From: Stentor coeruleus
Lineage: Eukaryota > Ciliophora > Heterotrichea > Heterotrichida > Stentoridae
Direction of reading: 5' to 3'
NCBI GenBank assembly: GCA_001970955.1
Contig: MPUH01000933.1
Location: forward strand, 1 to 29,012
DNA: 29,012 nucleotides
Both the position numbers and the translations under genes were made by a program. The notes beneath the pieces were generated by a model that had not been told where the DNA came from, did not search any database, and was given only the letters and a program-made list of their open reading frames with translations. Shown in pieces: positions 1 to 9,430 of this stretch (positions within the stretch are counted from its first letter, which is position 1; every line of letters starts with the position of its first letter).

Positions 1-43
1 ACACTAAATATTATTTTTTTATATTCTAAGTCTTGAATTTCAG

Positions 44-1579
44 CTAAAATGTATTATTATTATATGCCCTTTTTTGTAAATAATCTCTATCATGTCTCTG
101 AATCAAAATAATTTTCTCAATAAACGACATTTTCTTTACTGTTTTTTTACATGTTTGTATTGATTCATCTTTCGGTTTCCTCATTTCATCCCTTTTTTTT
201 TTCAAAATACTCTGATTAAATTGTTGTGAAAACTCTTTAGCCTTAAAGTTTTTATTCGTAAATTTTGTATTTTTAACATAATCTCTGTATTTTCTTAGTA
301 TAATCCTAGCTGAATCGTTAAGTTTTTTAATTTTTTTCCTGGCGAAATACCCATGCAAATATTTTTGTATTATGATTGCTTTTTCAACAATATTTTCTGG
401 GTATTTTTCATAAGGTATCTGTCTGTTATTGCTAAGAACTGAAGAAATTAGCATATCGTCTAAGTTTTTGTGAAAAATTGATAGATTTTTTCGAAAAGAT
501 AAAATTTTATCAGAAGTTTTTATGATTTTTGTGTCTGAAGGAATTAAAGGATATGCAGATTTTGTCAAAATTGTTGGTTTTTTAGAAGATTTGACTTTTA
601 ATCTTTGTTGAGAAGGGAAAGCTTGCGATATCATAGCTTTAGATTTAGAGGTGAGCATTATTTTTGAAGGACTTTGATGTAAAAAAGACTTTTTTGATGG
701 AGAAGCTGATACAAATTTAGCCCGTTTAGGAGTTTTTGTTAATAAAATGCCTTTAGTAGGAGTTTTGCTTATCGCTCTATTTGATGGGGATTTTCTTTTT
801 AACTGATAATCAGTCATTTGTTGTAGACTTTGTTGTTTAGGTTTATGAGTTAGTATATTTATATCTTTGTTCATTTGCTGATATTGAGTATGATTGTGTA
901 TTAAAGGATATTTTTTGCTTCTGCTTTGGCCCATATGTTTTTCAAAATAATTAATCATTTTCTCAATAACAGGATTAGTTTTCTCTTTCTTAATATCTCT
1001 AACTTTCTCTAACTGATTCTTAGCATTAATTGTCATAGTATCAGAAACTCCATAATGCTTAACAGCTAATTGATAAGCATCAGTTAAAAATCTTCTCCCT
1101 TCATTATCATTTCCCATTTTAACATACAAATTTCCTATATTCTGATATAACATAATCAATGTATTTATTTCCCCATCATTTTCTTTATACTTATCCTCAA
1201 TATTCCTAATAGCTTTCATAGCATATTCTAAAGCAGGTTCTGATTCATCAATTTCTGAATAAATTATAGAAATATTAAGATATGTTCCTGATATATTAGT
1301 CATATCATCTGATAATTTAGACTCATAATTTAAAGCTTGCATAAGGTAGGTTAGAGCTTTTTGTAAACGCCCTTGTTTTTTATAGAAACACCCGAAATTG
1401 TTGTAAGTTATAGCTTTGAGTTTTAGGATTTTTTGAGTATTTTCTAGGTTTTTAAGAAGAAATTTAGCTTTGGAAAGATCTTTGTGGGCTGTTGGGAAAT
1501 TTCCTTGTTGCAAAGCTTGAATAGCTGATTTGTTGTAATCCATAACAAGACTGTGTAAATCTAATGAGTTTTTGTGCAT
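44..1579 (-). CDS. TPR and IQ-motif protein (511 aa)
   Basis: The N-terminal part (about residues 15-185) is helical and carries paired-helix repeats of TPR type, with signatures such as YNNFGCFYKKQGRLQKALTY and a later YQNIGNLYVKMGNDNEGRRF. The middle (about 215-370) is low-complexity, basic and rich in Ser, Pro and Lys, probably disordered. An IQ calmodulin-binding motif lies at about 397-420 (IIIQKYLHGYFARKK), and a weaker IQ-like stretch sits near the C-terminus (IILIQRHDRDYLQKRA). The likely role is a calmodulin-regulated scaffold, possibly cytoskeletal; that is inference. The start ATG is followed by a second in-frame Met at residue 13, so the exact start is not certain. It ends with TAG. 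The architecture resembles the longer gene at 20242-24381 (TPR, basic linker, IQ), so they may be distant paralogues. Confidence 0.85.
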   Translation of the reverse strand: MHKNSLDLHSLVMDYNKSAIQALQQGNFPTAHKDLSKAKFLLKNLENTQKILKLKAITYNNFGCFYKKQGRLQKALTYLMQALNYESKLSDDMTNISGTYLNISIIYSEIDESEPALEYAMKAIRNIEDKYKENDGEINTLIMLYQNIGNLYVKMGNDNEGRRFLTDAYQLAVKHYGVSDTMTINAKNQLEKVRDIKKEKTNPVIEKMINYFEKHMGQSRSKKYPLIHNHTQYQQMNKDINILTHKPKQQSLQQMTDYQLKRKSPSNRAISKTPTKGILLTKTPKRAKFVSASPSKKSFLHQSPSKIMLTSKSKAMISQAFPSQQRLKVKSSKKPTILTKSAYPLIPSDTKIIKTSDKILSFRKNLSIFHKNLDDMLISSVLSNNRQIPYEKYPENIVEKAIIIQKYLHGYFARKKIKKLNDSARIILRKYRDYVKNTKFTNKNFKAKEFSQQFNQSILKKKRDEMRKPKDESIQTCKKTVKKMSFIEKIILIQRHDRDYLQKRAYNNNTF

Positions 1580-2127
1580 TTATTTGGTTTTGTATAATAA
1601 AAGGTTAGTATAAGATTGAGGAGAATTTGTTAGAAAAGAAAGATTTGAAGGAGAGGGATGGGATTATGATGATGAAAATAGTGCTGGAAATTGAATGTTA
1701 ATATATATGAGATGATAATTAGTTTTTTCAGGGATAGTTGTAGAAATTATATTTATAACTTAATATTTTAGTATAATTTAAAGTATATGCTAATTATTAA
1801 ATGTTTGTGAATGATTGCAAATGATTAATAGTTTGACCTTAAAAATATTGCATGTATCAAACTTTCCATCTTCAGACTCTTCACTAAGTTGGAAATTAGC
1901 ATAACTCCAAAAATTCTCAACCTATCTTTTTTCTCAACCCTCAAAAAAGCAAGATTAATTCTTGAGATATTTTTCCACTAGGCAATAAACTAAAATTTTT
2001 TTTTTTTAATTCTCATATTATTAATGCCTGAACCAACTTAAGATTTCTATTAAAGAACTGGGGTAAAAAAGCATTTCTTTTTTTATCAAATTTATTATTG
2101 TTCTTGCACTTTTTAATACAATAAATT
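1580..2127. other. Divergent intergenic region, 548 nt
   Basis: No reading frame or RNA gene is visible. It separates two divergently transcribed genes and should hold both promoters. Composition flips inside it: the left part is G-rich and nearly C-free on the + strand (1621-1680 has 19 G and 0 C), and the right part (about 1860-2100) is C-rich. Relative to each gene, the upstream coding strand is therefore C-rich. Long T and A runs occur near 1990 and 2080. Confidence 0.6.
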
Positions 2128-3372
2128 ATGAAATACACATCTTTTTTACAGTATAAGGAATATGCTCAAGGTTTTTTTAAAGAGAATTCTGAAGCTGCCA
2201 ATGAAGTGAAAAGAGTTTTAAGAGGAGCTTGGAAGAAAGTAAAGGGTAAAGTTCGTAAAAGTTCTAGTTTTTTAGAGAATTCTTATACACTAAAAGAAAA
2301 AAAAGTTATAGACAAACAGAGTTTTATTAAAAGGATGAGAGAAGAGCATAAGAAAAGGTGGGAAAAAAGACGAGACGAGCTAGGGAAAAGTGTAGAGAAA
2401 TACATATCAGAAGAAAGAATAAAGAAAGAAGAACAAGAGAAAATTAAAGAAATGAAAGAAAAAGAGTATAAGAAAAAATTGATAGGAATGGCTGAACAGA
2501 GAATAAAACGTAAAGAAGCTATACGGGCAAAAAGCGAGAGAAGAATGGTCCAAAAACAAAAAAAGACATACGAGTCTATAGAAGGAAAATATATCAGCCT
2601 AGCACAAATGAACTCTTATAGTCCAAAAACTCGGATAATTCTAAACAACTCTATTAAAAACCTAGAAAAACTTGAAAACCCTAAAACAAAACTGTTCCTA
2701 ATCCCAAATAAACCTTCAGACCGGGACTTTTCTTATATAGACTACAATAAATCCTTTACCCCAAAAATAAAAAACAACAAATCATATGAGAAAATTCGAT
2801 TAAGCCCAATAATGCAAAACATCATCACGAGAGAAACCTTAGAAAAAACAGAAAAAGCTCAAAAGCAGGAAGTTATACAGTCTAATATTCGAAGAAAAAA
2901 TTACTATTCGAAACTTGTTAAAGAACTCCATCAGCCTAAAATCGATTTTGCTAAACAAAAAGAACTTGAAGTTATCAAACAACGGATTCTTGTACCTGTT
3001 CCAAGAAAACTTTTCACTCATTCACCAAATCTTCGATCAAAATCATTAGTTTTATCATCAAAATCTTGTAATAGAAAATCTACAAATTCTGTTGAACCTC
3101 TTAGACCTAGACCTAATTATATTGAAGATATGAAAAATGCTCGAAAAAAACTTAGGTCGAAATTGTTGGAACAAAGCTTGAATAAAGAGGCTTTCTCAGA
3201 AATTGAAATCCTTGAGAAATCTTTAGAAATGGATAGATTAGCTAAATTGCATGAAATTGCGGCTAAGAGTGTTTCGAATAATGATTGGGTTGATTTGATA
3301 ATTTTTGATGAAAAAGCGAATAGTTTATTATTGCAAAGTGTTCAGTCAAAACTTGCCCTTGTTAGGGTTTAA
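2128..3372 (+). CDS. Basic coiled-coil protein of unknown function (414 aa)
   Basis: I do not recognise a family. Residues about 65-155 are extremely rich in Lys, Glu and Arg with heptad-like spacing (RMREEHKKRWEKRRDELGKS and onward), predicting a long charged coiled coil or single alpha helix. The rest is basic and Ser/Asn-rich with scattered hydrophobics, and a short helical acidic segment follows near 350-390 (SEIEILEKSLEMDRLAKLHE). There is no signal peptide or membrane helix. Such proteins are common among cilium and cortical cytoskeleton components in ciliates, but this is only a composition-based guess. It is a single exon ending in TAA. Confidence 0.8.
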   Translation: MKYTSFLQYKEYAQGFFKENSEAANEVKRVLRGAWKKVKGKVRKSSSFLENSYTLKEKKVIDKQSFIKRMREEHKKRWEKRRDELGKSVEKYISEERIKKEEQEKIKEMKEKEYKKKLIGMAEQRIKRKEAIRAKSERRMVQKQKKTYESIEGKYISLAQMNSYSPKTRIILNNSIKNLEKLENPKTKLFLIPNKPSDRDFSYIDYNKSFTPKIKNNKSYEKIRLSPIMQNIITRETLEKTEKAQKQEVIQSNIRRKNYYSKLVKELHQPKIDFAKQKELEVIKQRILVPVPRKLFTHSPNLRSKSLVLSSKSCNRKSTNSVEPLRPRPNYIEDMKNARKKLRSKLLEQSLNKEAFSEIEILEKSLEMDRLAKLHEIAAKSVSNNDWVDLIIFDEKANSLLLQSVQSKLALVRV

Positions 3373-4277
3373 ATAAGTAATGATTTTTAATAAGATTTTT
3401 TTGTATAAAATGAGTAATTTTTGAAGATTTATGGTTTTGCAAGTGTGAATTTGTTGAGGGTATAGGATTATGATTGTGTTTGATTAAGATTTTGGGATAT
3501 AAGGAATTGATTATAGTAGATGATTTATGATATAATGTGTATGGTATATAGATTCTAATAAGATTTATATATTTTGAAAAAAAAAAGACTGGATTTGAAT
3601 CATTTAGAGTGATATCTATACATTAGAATAAAGTTGTATTATTTATATGCAGAAATATATCTAAAATCATATTATGTGTATACTTTATATTTATATAAAG
3701 CATAATACAGGACTCTGGTATTGAAAAAATACCTACATCATCATGAAAAAGATGAATAACAATCTTGAAAGAAAAGGTGTCACCACAACTACACTGTGCG
3801 AAGTAGTTTTTCTAAAAAACTAAATCACATGCATATCTTCAATTTATTAAATATAGTCATATCTTAAAAAAAACTCTTTTTTATTTTCAAGTTACTCAAA
3901 AGAAACCTGCATAATCTCCTAGATGAAGATTTTCTAAATAATAACCAAATTAATTAAATAGTAATAAAATCCTTGATACCTTATTTTTATCATAAAAGCC
4001 CCAAAAACTTATATATTATACAACATCTCTAATAATTATCATTCCAGCTTTTATACACAGATTTAAAGGTTACATCAAAGTCTTAAACACAAAAAAATAA
4101 TACTTAAAACTAATCACTTCTCTCAAAAACTTCCTAATAAAATAACAATCCTCATCCTAACTTTGACCAAATATTTCCTAAAAAAACATAATAAAATTCT
4201 CTAAACCTCTTTCAATAAATCAAAAAAATCATCATAAAATCATCTTATTTTCGATTACTTAACATAATAATTAAAAA
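3373..4277. other. Intergenic region, 905 nt
   Basis: No convincing gene. The first 200 nt after the upstream gene are G/T-rich and the last 350 nt before the next ATG are C/A-rich and nearly G-free. Around 3690-3825 there are several short inverted repeats, including a 6-bp stem with a 5-nt loop at about 3717-3733 and an 8-bp stem at about 3805-3822. An ATG-initiated 26-codon frame (3743-3823) sits there. I do not recognise a known RNA in it. Confidence 0.5.
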
Positions 4278-4727
4278 ATGTTAGATTGGATTAACAGCCT
4301 TAAAACCTCTTATGAGAAAGAATGTGCTAGGCAATCTGCATCTATGATTGCAGTGCAGAAAATGTTTGAAGAAGGAAACTACGCTATTTATTCAAAAGAT
4401 TTAAGTGCTGAGTTTAGGAAAATGGGTATGATTTCAATAGCTACTTTCGTTGGAGCATGTGTTTTTGCAAGATATGGTATGAAAAACAATTTTTATAGGT
4501 TTGGGTTGATTAGCGCAGCCAATGGATCTTTGTTTTTTTGGGTTTGGCCTTATTGTATGGCGAATATGATTGAAATTGTAGCTGAAGATCCTATGGAATA
4601 TGGGCAGATTATTAGAGCTGTGATGATTTTCAAAAATCCTAAAGGCCAAAAGACAAAATACTATGAGGAATTATCTGAGAAATATAGACATTATAGCTAT
4701 ACCAAAAATACAAAGAAAGAATTTTAA
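4278..4727 (+). CDS. Small two-helix membrane protein, unknown (149 aa)
   Basis: The protein has two hydrophobic stretches that could be transmembrane helices: about residues 50-67 (GMISIATFVGACVFARYG) and about 75-97 (FGLISAANGSLFFWVWPYC). The N-terminal 45 residues are amphipathic and soluble-looking; the C-terminal 50 are charged, with several Tyr and Lys. There is no cleavable signal peptide. Size and topology would fit a small organelle membrane protein, for example in the mitochondrial inner membrane, but no diagnostic motif supports this. Single exon, TAA stop; the reading frame is clean and its composition differs from the flanking AT-rich spacer. Confidence 0.75.
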   Translation: MLDWINSLKTSYEKECARQSASMIAVQKMFEEGNYAIYSKDLSAEFRKMGMISIATFVGACVFARYGMKNNFYRFGLISAANGSLFFWVWPYCMANMIEIVAEDPMEYGQIIRAVMIFKNPKGQKTKYYEELSEKYRHYSYTKNTKKEF

Positions 4728-5047
4728 ATAAGATTTAAAAAAGAATAGAGAGGATTAGGTAAATGAATAGATAATAAGAAAGGTGGTTTATTAAGATTTT
4801 GATGAAATTTAAAGGGAAAATAAGAATTTGGTGGTGGGATACTAATGGTAAAAATCGGGGAGTTTATAGAGATTATTGAAGGAAATTGTTTGAAAAACGA
4901 ATAGATTTGCATATAAAGTTTGCAATTTTAACTGATTTTTTTTAGATTTTACTAAACTAATACAATATTTAAATCAACATCTAAAAAAAATCACCTCATT
5001 CTCTCTAATTTTAAATCAAAATATTAAATAATACTTTATCTAACTTA
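4728..5047. other. Convergent 3' intergenic region, 320 nt
   Basis: This lies between two genes that converge tail to tail, so it must hold both 3' ends. The left part (to about 4910) is G-rich and C-poor and the right part is C-rich and G-poor, matching the rule seen elsewhere that the coding strand is G-rich after a gene. An open frame on the minus strand (4724-4912) is low-complexity and is not counted as a gene. Confidence 0.5.
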
Positions 5048-6826
5048 CTATCCTTCCCTATTATCCTCCTTAGATTCTTCATTTTCTTTCTGTTCTTCTT
5101 CAAACGAAATATCCTCAGCACCACTATCTGGTTTTTCCTGTTTCAAAGCCCTTATAACATTTTCTATAAGCGAATTCCATAATTCAGGCTGATGCGATCT
5201 TAATCCTCTAGCCAAGCTTTCAATTTTCCCAATAAGTTCACTAACTCTTCCATCTCTATAATAATCTTCAGGTTTTACATGTCCTCTAAACTTTGGTGTA
5301 GTTTTAGTTTCAGGTGGAGTATCTTCTTCTTTAAAAAGTGGTTCTTCTTTAATAACATATCTATTCTGTTGAAGATAATGATTCCATATATACGGTGGTC
5401 GAAGCTCAGATTGACCAGGAATTGTTTTCATTTTAATATGTCTGGCAATAAGGAAATCAGCAATATCTTCTTGAACCATAAGATTAATATCTGAAACTTC
5501 TTCACTTGCCATTTCCCAAAAAGGTTTATCAGAATCTCTTATATAATTTTCCCAGACCCAAACTCTTTTAATCCCATCATATCTAGTTTCTTTATCATCT
5601 CTCCACATACTAGATGTCATGTTTTTATCAGGTTTCGCTGCTTCAAGATCTAAACCAACTTCTTTAAGCTCTTTTTCTTTTTTACGAATATCTTCATTAG
5701 CTTGATACATTTGTTGTAAAGCTTTAAATGTAGCTAACTGTGGGATTATTTCAACAATAAGCACATCGTTAGCTTTTTGATCAGCTTTTTGATCAGCTTT
5801 AAGCTGAGATCCTAAAGGTGAGAGCATTATATGGTTTAATACATCATAAATAAACTCAAGTTGATCTTTTTTCAAACTATCTCCTAATAAACTCTCAGCT
5901 TTTTCATCAACTTCTAAGAGTTTTTTAAGTGCTTCAACAATATCAGAATTTTCAACAACTGGGTGTCTATATCTGACTATTCCTCTTTTATAAGTTGCTT
6001 TCATTATACTTCTAAGCTCACGCCAAGCTTTTTTAACTGGACTGACAAAGAATTTTAAAGCATCATGAGTACTTGTATCAATTTCTAAACGTGATAAAGA
6101 CTTCATTATATTAGGAACACGTATTAAAGGTCCATGATCTTTAAGTCTTACAATAAGTTCTCTCATTGTATCACTAAACTTTTCTCTACAAGCTTTCATT
6201 CTAAAATCAGGCGCTGGGTCTCTAAACCACTTACGTTTTTCATGGTTCCGGTTTTCTAAGTAATACAAATGCATATTTGCTTCTAAAGCTTCAGTTAAAG
6301 GTTTAAGGATAACTGATAAAACATTATTCCAAATATAATCATGACCTTTCTTATAATGAGCCATATAAGACTTATCAAAAGTCCCAAGTTTCTTAATAAG
6401 GTCTTTTTTATTGGATACAAAGTTTTCAGCTTCAAGTTCACTAAATGTTTCAAGGCCGGTTAGAACTTTGATGAAATCCCTACGACAATCACCAGCAACG
6501 TCTGCAGATGTTTTTTGCAATTCGAAATTCAGTCCATCAACGCTTATTTTACATTCCATGCCGACTTGTGCAAAGAATGCTGTTTTCAAATACATTTGAT
6601 CATATCCTTGAGACTTTTTTGGAACTTTCATAATAGTACATAACCGCCAAAGGTCACCAAGAAACTTACTTAGATCGTATAGTATATCAGGACTAGTTTC
6701 AGTTAAGTTGAATTCTCTTCGGGCATCTAAGAGCTTTTCCCAGCTTGCCCATTCTTCAGTTTTCATCCAATCATCATATTGTTGCTTCAGTTGAGCCGGG
6801 TCAGCTTTTTTTCCTCTTCCTGGCAT
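5048..6826 (-). CDS. Orphan Trp- and charge-rich protein (592 aa)
   Basis: I do not recognise this family. It begins MPGRGKKADPAQLKQQYDDW and is soluble, alpha-helical in character and rich in Trp, Lys and acidic residues, with no signal peptide or membrane helix. Helical stretches span about residues 60-350. A small internal duplication (ADQKADQKA) near residue 345 matches a 12-nt tandem repeat in the DNA. The C-terminal 30 residues are very acidic (many Glu and Asp). The gene is less AT-rich than its neighbours and its sequence is evenly complex, which suggests a well-expressed, constrained protein. It ends in TAG. Its start lies 57 nt from the divergent gene at 6884. Confidence 0.85.
   Translation of the reverse strand: MPGRGKKADPAQLKQQYDDWMKTEEWASWEKLLDARREFNLTETSPDILYDLSKFLGDLWRLCTIMKVPKKSQGYDQMYLKTAFFAQVGMECKISVDGLNFELQKTSADVAGDCRRDFIKVLTGLETFSELEAENFVSNKKDLIKKLGTFDKSYMAHYKKGHDYIWNNVLSVILKPLTEALEANMHLYYLENRNHEKRKWFRDPAPDFRMKACREKFSDTMRELIVRLKDHGPLIRVPNIMKSLSRLEIDTSTHDALKFFVSPVKKAWRELRSIMKATYKRGIVRYRHPVVENSDIVEALKKLLEVDEKAESLLGDSLKKDQLEFIYDVLNHIMLSPLGSQLKADQKADQKANDVLIVEIIPQLATFKALQQMYQANEDIRKKEKELKEVGLDLEAAKPDKNMTSSMWRDDKETRYDGIKRVWVWENYIRDSDKPFWEMASEEVSDINLMVQEDIADFLIARHIKMKTIPGQSELRPPYIWNHYLQQNRYVIKEEPLFKEEDTPPETKTTPKFRGHVKPEDYYRDGRVSELIGKIESLARGLRSHQPELWNSLIENVIRALKQEKPDSGAEDISFEEEQKENEESKEDNREG
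5771..5800. repeat. 12-nt tandem repeat inside the 592-aa ORF
   Basis: The unit agctttttgatc occurs twice in full (5771-5782, 5783-5794) followed by a partial copy agcttt. On the coding strand it adds the four residues ADQK in frame. It looks like a recent in-frame replication slippage. Confidence 0.85.
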
Positions 6827-6883
6827 TTTTTTTATTATAGTAATTCAGTTAGAATTAGAAATTTAGATATTTTTATTATAAAA
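6827..6883. promoter_or_regulatory. 57-nt bidirectional intergenic promoter region
   Basis: Only 57 nt separate the start codons of two divergent genes, so promoters and both 5' leaders must fit here or extend into coding sequence. The 11-mer tttttattata appears twice in the same orientation (6829-6839 and 6870-6880), just inside each start codon. Their role as promoter elements is inference. Confidence 0.5.
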
Positions 6884-8254
6884 ATGAATAAATGCTTTAA
6901 GGAAAGTTGTATTATAAGCCCACAGTATGAATGCAATTGTGAAGAAAATCCAATATTTTCTTGTGATGAACATTGGAAAGATCATATTGCTAATGGAGGG
7001 GTTAAACAACATATACCTGCGATACTTATGACTGGGATTTCGGATACTAAGAAAATATTAGTGAATGCGATAAAAGGTTTGCTTGATAAGATTAAAATAT
7101 ATGAATCTGATCTAATAGCCCAAGCAAATAAGATTTGTAATCTTGTCCGGGCAAATCTTGACTCTGTATTAAAAGACTTTTCTATTGTTTCACAGATTCT
7201 AAGGGTAGAAAAAAGGCGAATCCTCCTTAGCCAGTCTAATTCAACTACTTTCTTAAGCCAACTTCAATACATAGACAAAGAAGAGCTTGTCAAAGAAGTT
7301 GATACCTGGCACTTTCCTCAAATATTCGAAAAGTTCCAAAAGGAAAACGTAATAGAAACCAATTTGCAATGCGAACAAGTAGAATCTAACATGAAAAAAG
7401 TGCTAAACTTCCTTGAAATCCAAAGCAAAGACATGGTCCAAAACAGCAGTGGTTTTTACTCAGTAAATTTCTATAAACAAGGGGGAAATTTTATAGAAAA
7501 ATTCAGCAAAAATGGCCGCGACCAAAGAACAAACCAAATTGATTTCGGAAGAACAATCAAATACCCAATATCTTTAAACATCCCTGGAGATAGCCTTTTT
7601 ATTGGTGGGGGTATAATAAACGACAAAGAATACTCCAACAAATATTACCTAATCAATTGCCAAAAATCTAAAATTGAATATGAAATCCAAGGAAAATTCC
7701 TCGACAATTTTACAGGAGCTGTGCATTATAATTCAAATATCTACATGTTTGGAGGATTTATCCGTAAGACTAAAATGACTGATGCAAATAAGTTCCATAT
7801 AAAATCTGGGGTTTGGAAAAACATAAGTCCTTTACCTAAACCTTGTCAAACAAATTGTCCTATTTCGTGTAAAGGGATGATTTATATAACAAGTTATGAT
7901 CTTGGGTATATTTTAACATATTCACCTCATGATAATGTTTATAGTAAAATCGACTGTAATATGAATGAAAAACAAGGGAAATGTTTGTTGCAATATAAAA
8001 ATAGGGTTTTTTTGATATATGATAATAAAGTTTTAGAGAAACAAAATGATGGGTTTACGGATTGGAAACAGTTTTGCAGCTTTTTTATACCGAAAACTTG
8101 GAGTATAAGAGAAGGAACAGAAGGTAAAGATTGCGTTATTTTTAGAGGAGATTCAAATGCTTTTATGCTTGATTTGGAAAAAGCTCAGGTTAAGTGTATT
8201 ATGGATAAAACATATACACAAGAGATTAATAAGATAACCCAAGTTACGAAGTAG
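6884..8254 (+). CDS. Cys/His-rich (B-box-like) and kelch-like repeat protein (456 aa)
   Basis: The first 45 residues carry a Cys/His pattern compatible with a B-box-type zinc-binding module: C4, C9, C17, C19, C27, H30, H34 and H43. A helical, coiled-coil-like region follows (about 55-190). From about residue 225 the sequence has kelch-like blades, including LFIGGGI and IYMFGGF with downstream W and Y positions (VWKNISPLP). This order, zinc module then coiled coil then beta-propeller, recalls TRIM-like proteins, but there is no RING. The frame is open further upstream to 6779, but that would overlap the divergent gene's coding start and add a low-quality N-terminus; the ATG at 6884 places the Cys/His module at the N-terminus. 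TAG stop. Function is unknown; a protein-interaction role is likely. Confidence 0.8.
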   Translation: MNKCFKESCIISPQYECNCEENPIFSCDEHWKDHIANGGVKQHIPAILMTGISDTKKILVNAIKGLLDKIKIYESDLIAQANKICNLVRANLDSVLKDFSIVSQILRVEKRRILLSQSNSTTFLSQLQYIDKEELVKEVDTWHFPQIFEKFQKENVIETNLQCEQVESNMKKVLNFLEIQSKDMVQNSSGFYSVNFYKQGGNFIEKFSKNGRDQRTNQIDFGRTIKYPISLNIPGDSLFIGGGIINDKEYSNKYYLINCQKSKIEYEIQGKFLDNFTGAVHYNSNIYMFGGFIRKTKMTDANKFHIKSGVWKNISPLPKPCQTNCPISCKGMIYITSYDLGYILTYSPHDNVYSKIDCNMNEKQGKCLLQYKNRVFLIYDNKVLEKQNDGFTDWKQFCSFFIPKTWSIREGTEGKDCVIFRGDSNAFMLDLEKAQVKCIMDKTYTQEINKITQVTK

Positions 8255-9007
8255 TTTATGATTTGGAAAATAATAGTTTGTTGATATGAAATTAGTATTT
8301 ATAGGGAAGTTTGTAATAAAAATATTTTTTTTGTGGTATTTTATTAAAGAAAATAGTTTTTTTTTAAAATAAATTGTATGTTGTAGTGTTAATTTATATG
8401 AGAATTTATTAATTTAATGATACGGTTTTTGGTAAAGGCTTAAATTTTAAGAAATTGTGGAAAGTGGTTTATTATAAAAGTGTAGGAATATATAGGAAGA
8501 TAAAGATAATTAGAGATTAACAAGTTACGATTTGTAAAATTATAGGTTTTTATTATAGGATAGTTTGTGTTTAATGATTTAATTTTTGAAGATTTTAAAT
8601 TGATTTGATTTATACAATCATAATACAATTAATCAAAATTTAAAAAGAAATGTGTGAATAAAAAGAGATTAAAAGGTTAAAATAACTTAAGGAATAGCAT
8701 GTTATTGAATGATACTCTTATAAATATAGATTTATAGTATATATAATTCCTAGTATTAACACCAGATGATAGAATAACAACTTAGCATATCTTTGCTAAG
8801 TTAACTTAATCTTTTATTTAATAAATCCACTGGAATAATTACAGAAAATACTGCAATCAGAATTTATTTGGAAAAATCATTCTTATCAAGCCATTCAAAA
8901 ATCCTCAAAATCTCATGGTTTCCCCAAAAACAACCCTCTAAATGCCAATTCAATCACACGACATATTTACCCTTTAAAAAAGCGAAATATTCTTCCTGAA
9001 TAATATT
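8255..9007. other. Intergenic region, 753 nt
   Basis: No gene seen. The sequence is very AT-rich, with G-rich character at the left and C-rich character close to the next start codon. A perfect 9-bp inverted repeat with a 6-nt loop lies at 8779-8802, which is within what chance would give in this composition. Confidence 0.5.
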
Positions 9008-9370
9008 ATGAACTTAGAAGATGTTCATTGGTATTTTATCGATGAAAATAATAATGACGCACAGTTAGGTCCTTTCGTATTAAAAGACATCAAAGAAAAA
9101 TTCTTATCAGGAGCTTTCACTCCAGAATCCTACTGTTGGCATGAAGAACTCGAAGATTGGGAAAAACTTAAAGATATCCACTTCCGAGGTAAGCCAGCAC
9201 TTTTTTATCTAGGTGAAGCTCTATCTCTTCCTTCAGAAACCCAAACTAAACCTCCAACAAGACAGCCAGTAGATAACTACACCCCATCCCCAATAATACA
9301 AACTGAATCCCGTCCAATGACAATCGAAGAAGAAATCAAAGAGCGTCTTAGAAAAAAGTTCGCAAAGTAA
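9008..9370 (+). CDS. Small GYF-type domain protein (120 aa)
   Basis: Residues about 8-57 match the pattern of a GYF_2-type domain: WYFIDE, then QLGPFVLKDIKEKFLSGAF, then a Trp-containing strand (CWHEELEDWEKL). The middle is a short Pro/Thr-rich linker and the C-terminus is a basic helix (TIEEEIKERLRKKFAK). GYF-like domains bind proline-rich peptides; this one would be a small adaptor. It lies 60 nt upstream of SEC23 on the same strand, which may be coincidence. Complete single exon with TAA stop. Confidence 0.8.
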   Translation: MNLEDVHWYFIDENNNDAQLGPFVLKDIKEKFLSGAFTPESYCWHEELEDWEKLKDIHFRGKPALFYLGEALSLPSETQTKPPTRQPVDNYTPSPIIQTESRPMTIEEEIKERLRKKFAK

Positions 9371-9430
9371 GCTAAAAAGTCAATAAAATCTTAAAACTTT
9401 AAGAGTAAGTTCATAAAAATGATATAAAAT

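Noticed and set aside
6779-6883. Longer N-terminus for the kelch-like gene starting at 6779
   Set aside because: It would overlap the coding start of the divergent gene, and the added residues are low-quality; the ATG at 6884 starts right at the Cys/His module.
8440-8628. 62-codon minus-strand frame in the spacer
   Set aside because: Dominated by Asn, Ile, Tyr and Leu from AT-rich DNA; no motif and no supporting context.
8779-8802. Perfect 9-bp hairpin as a terminator or small RNA
   Set aside because: In this base composition about one such stem per loop size is expected in a window of this length, and no other signal supports it.
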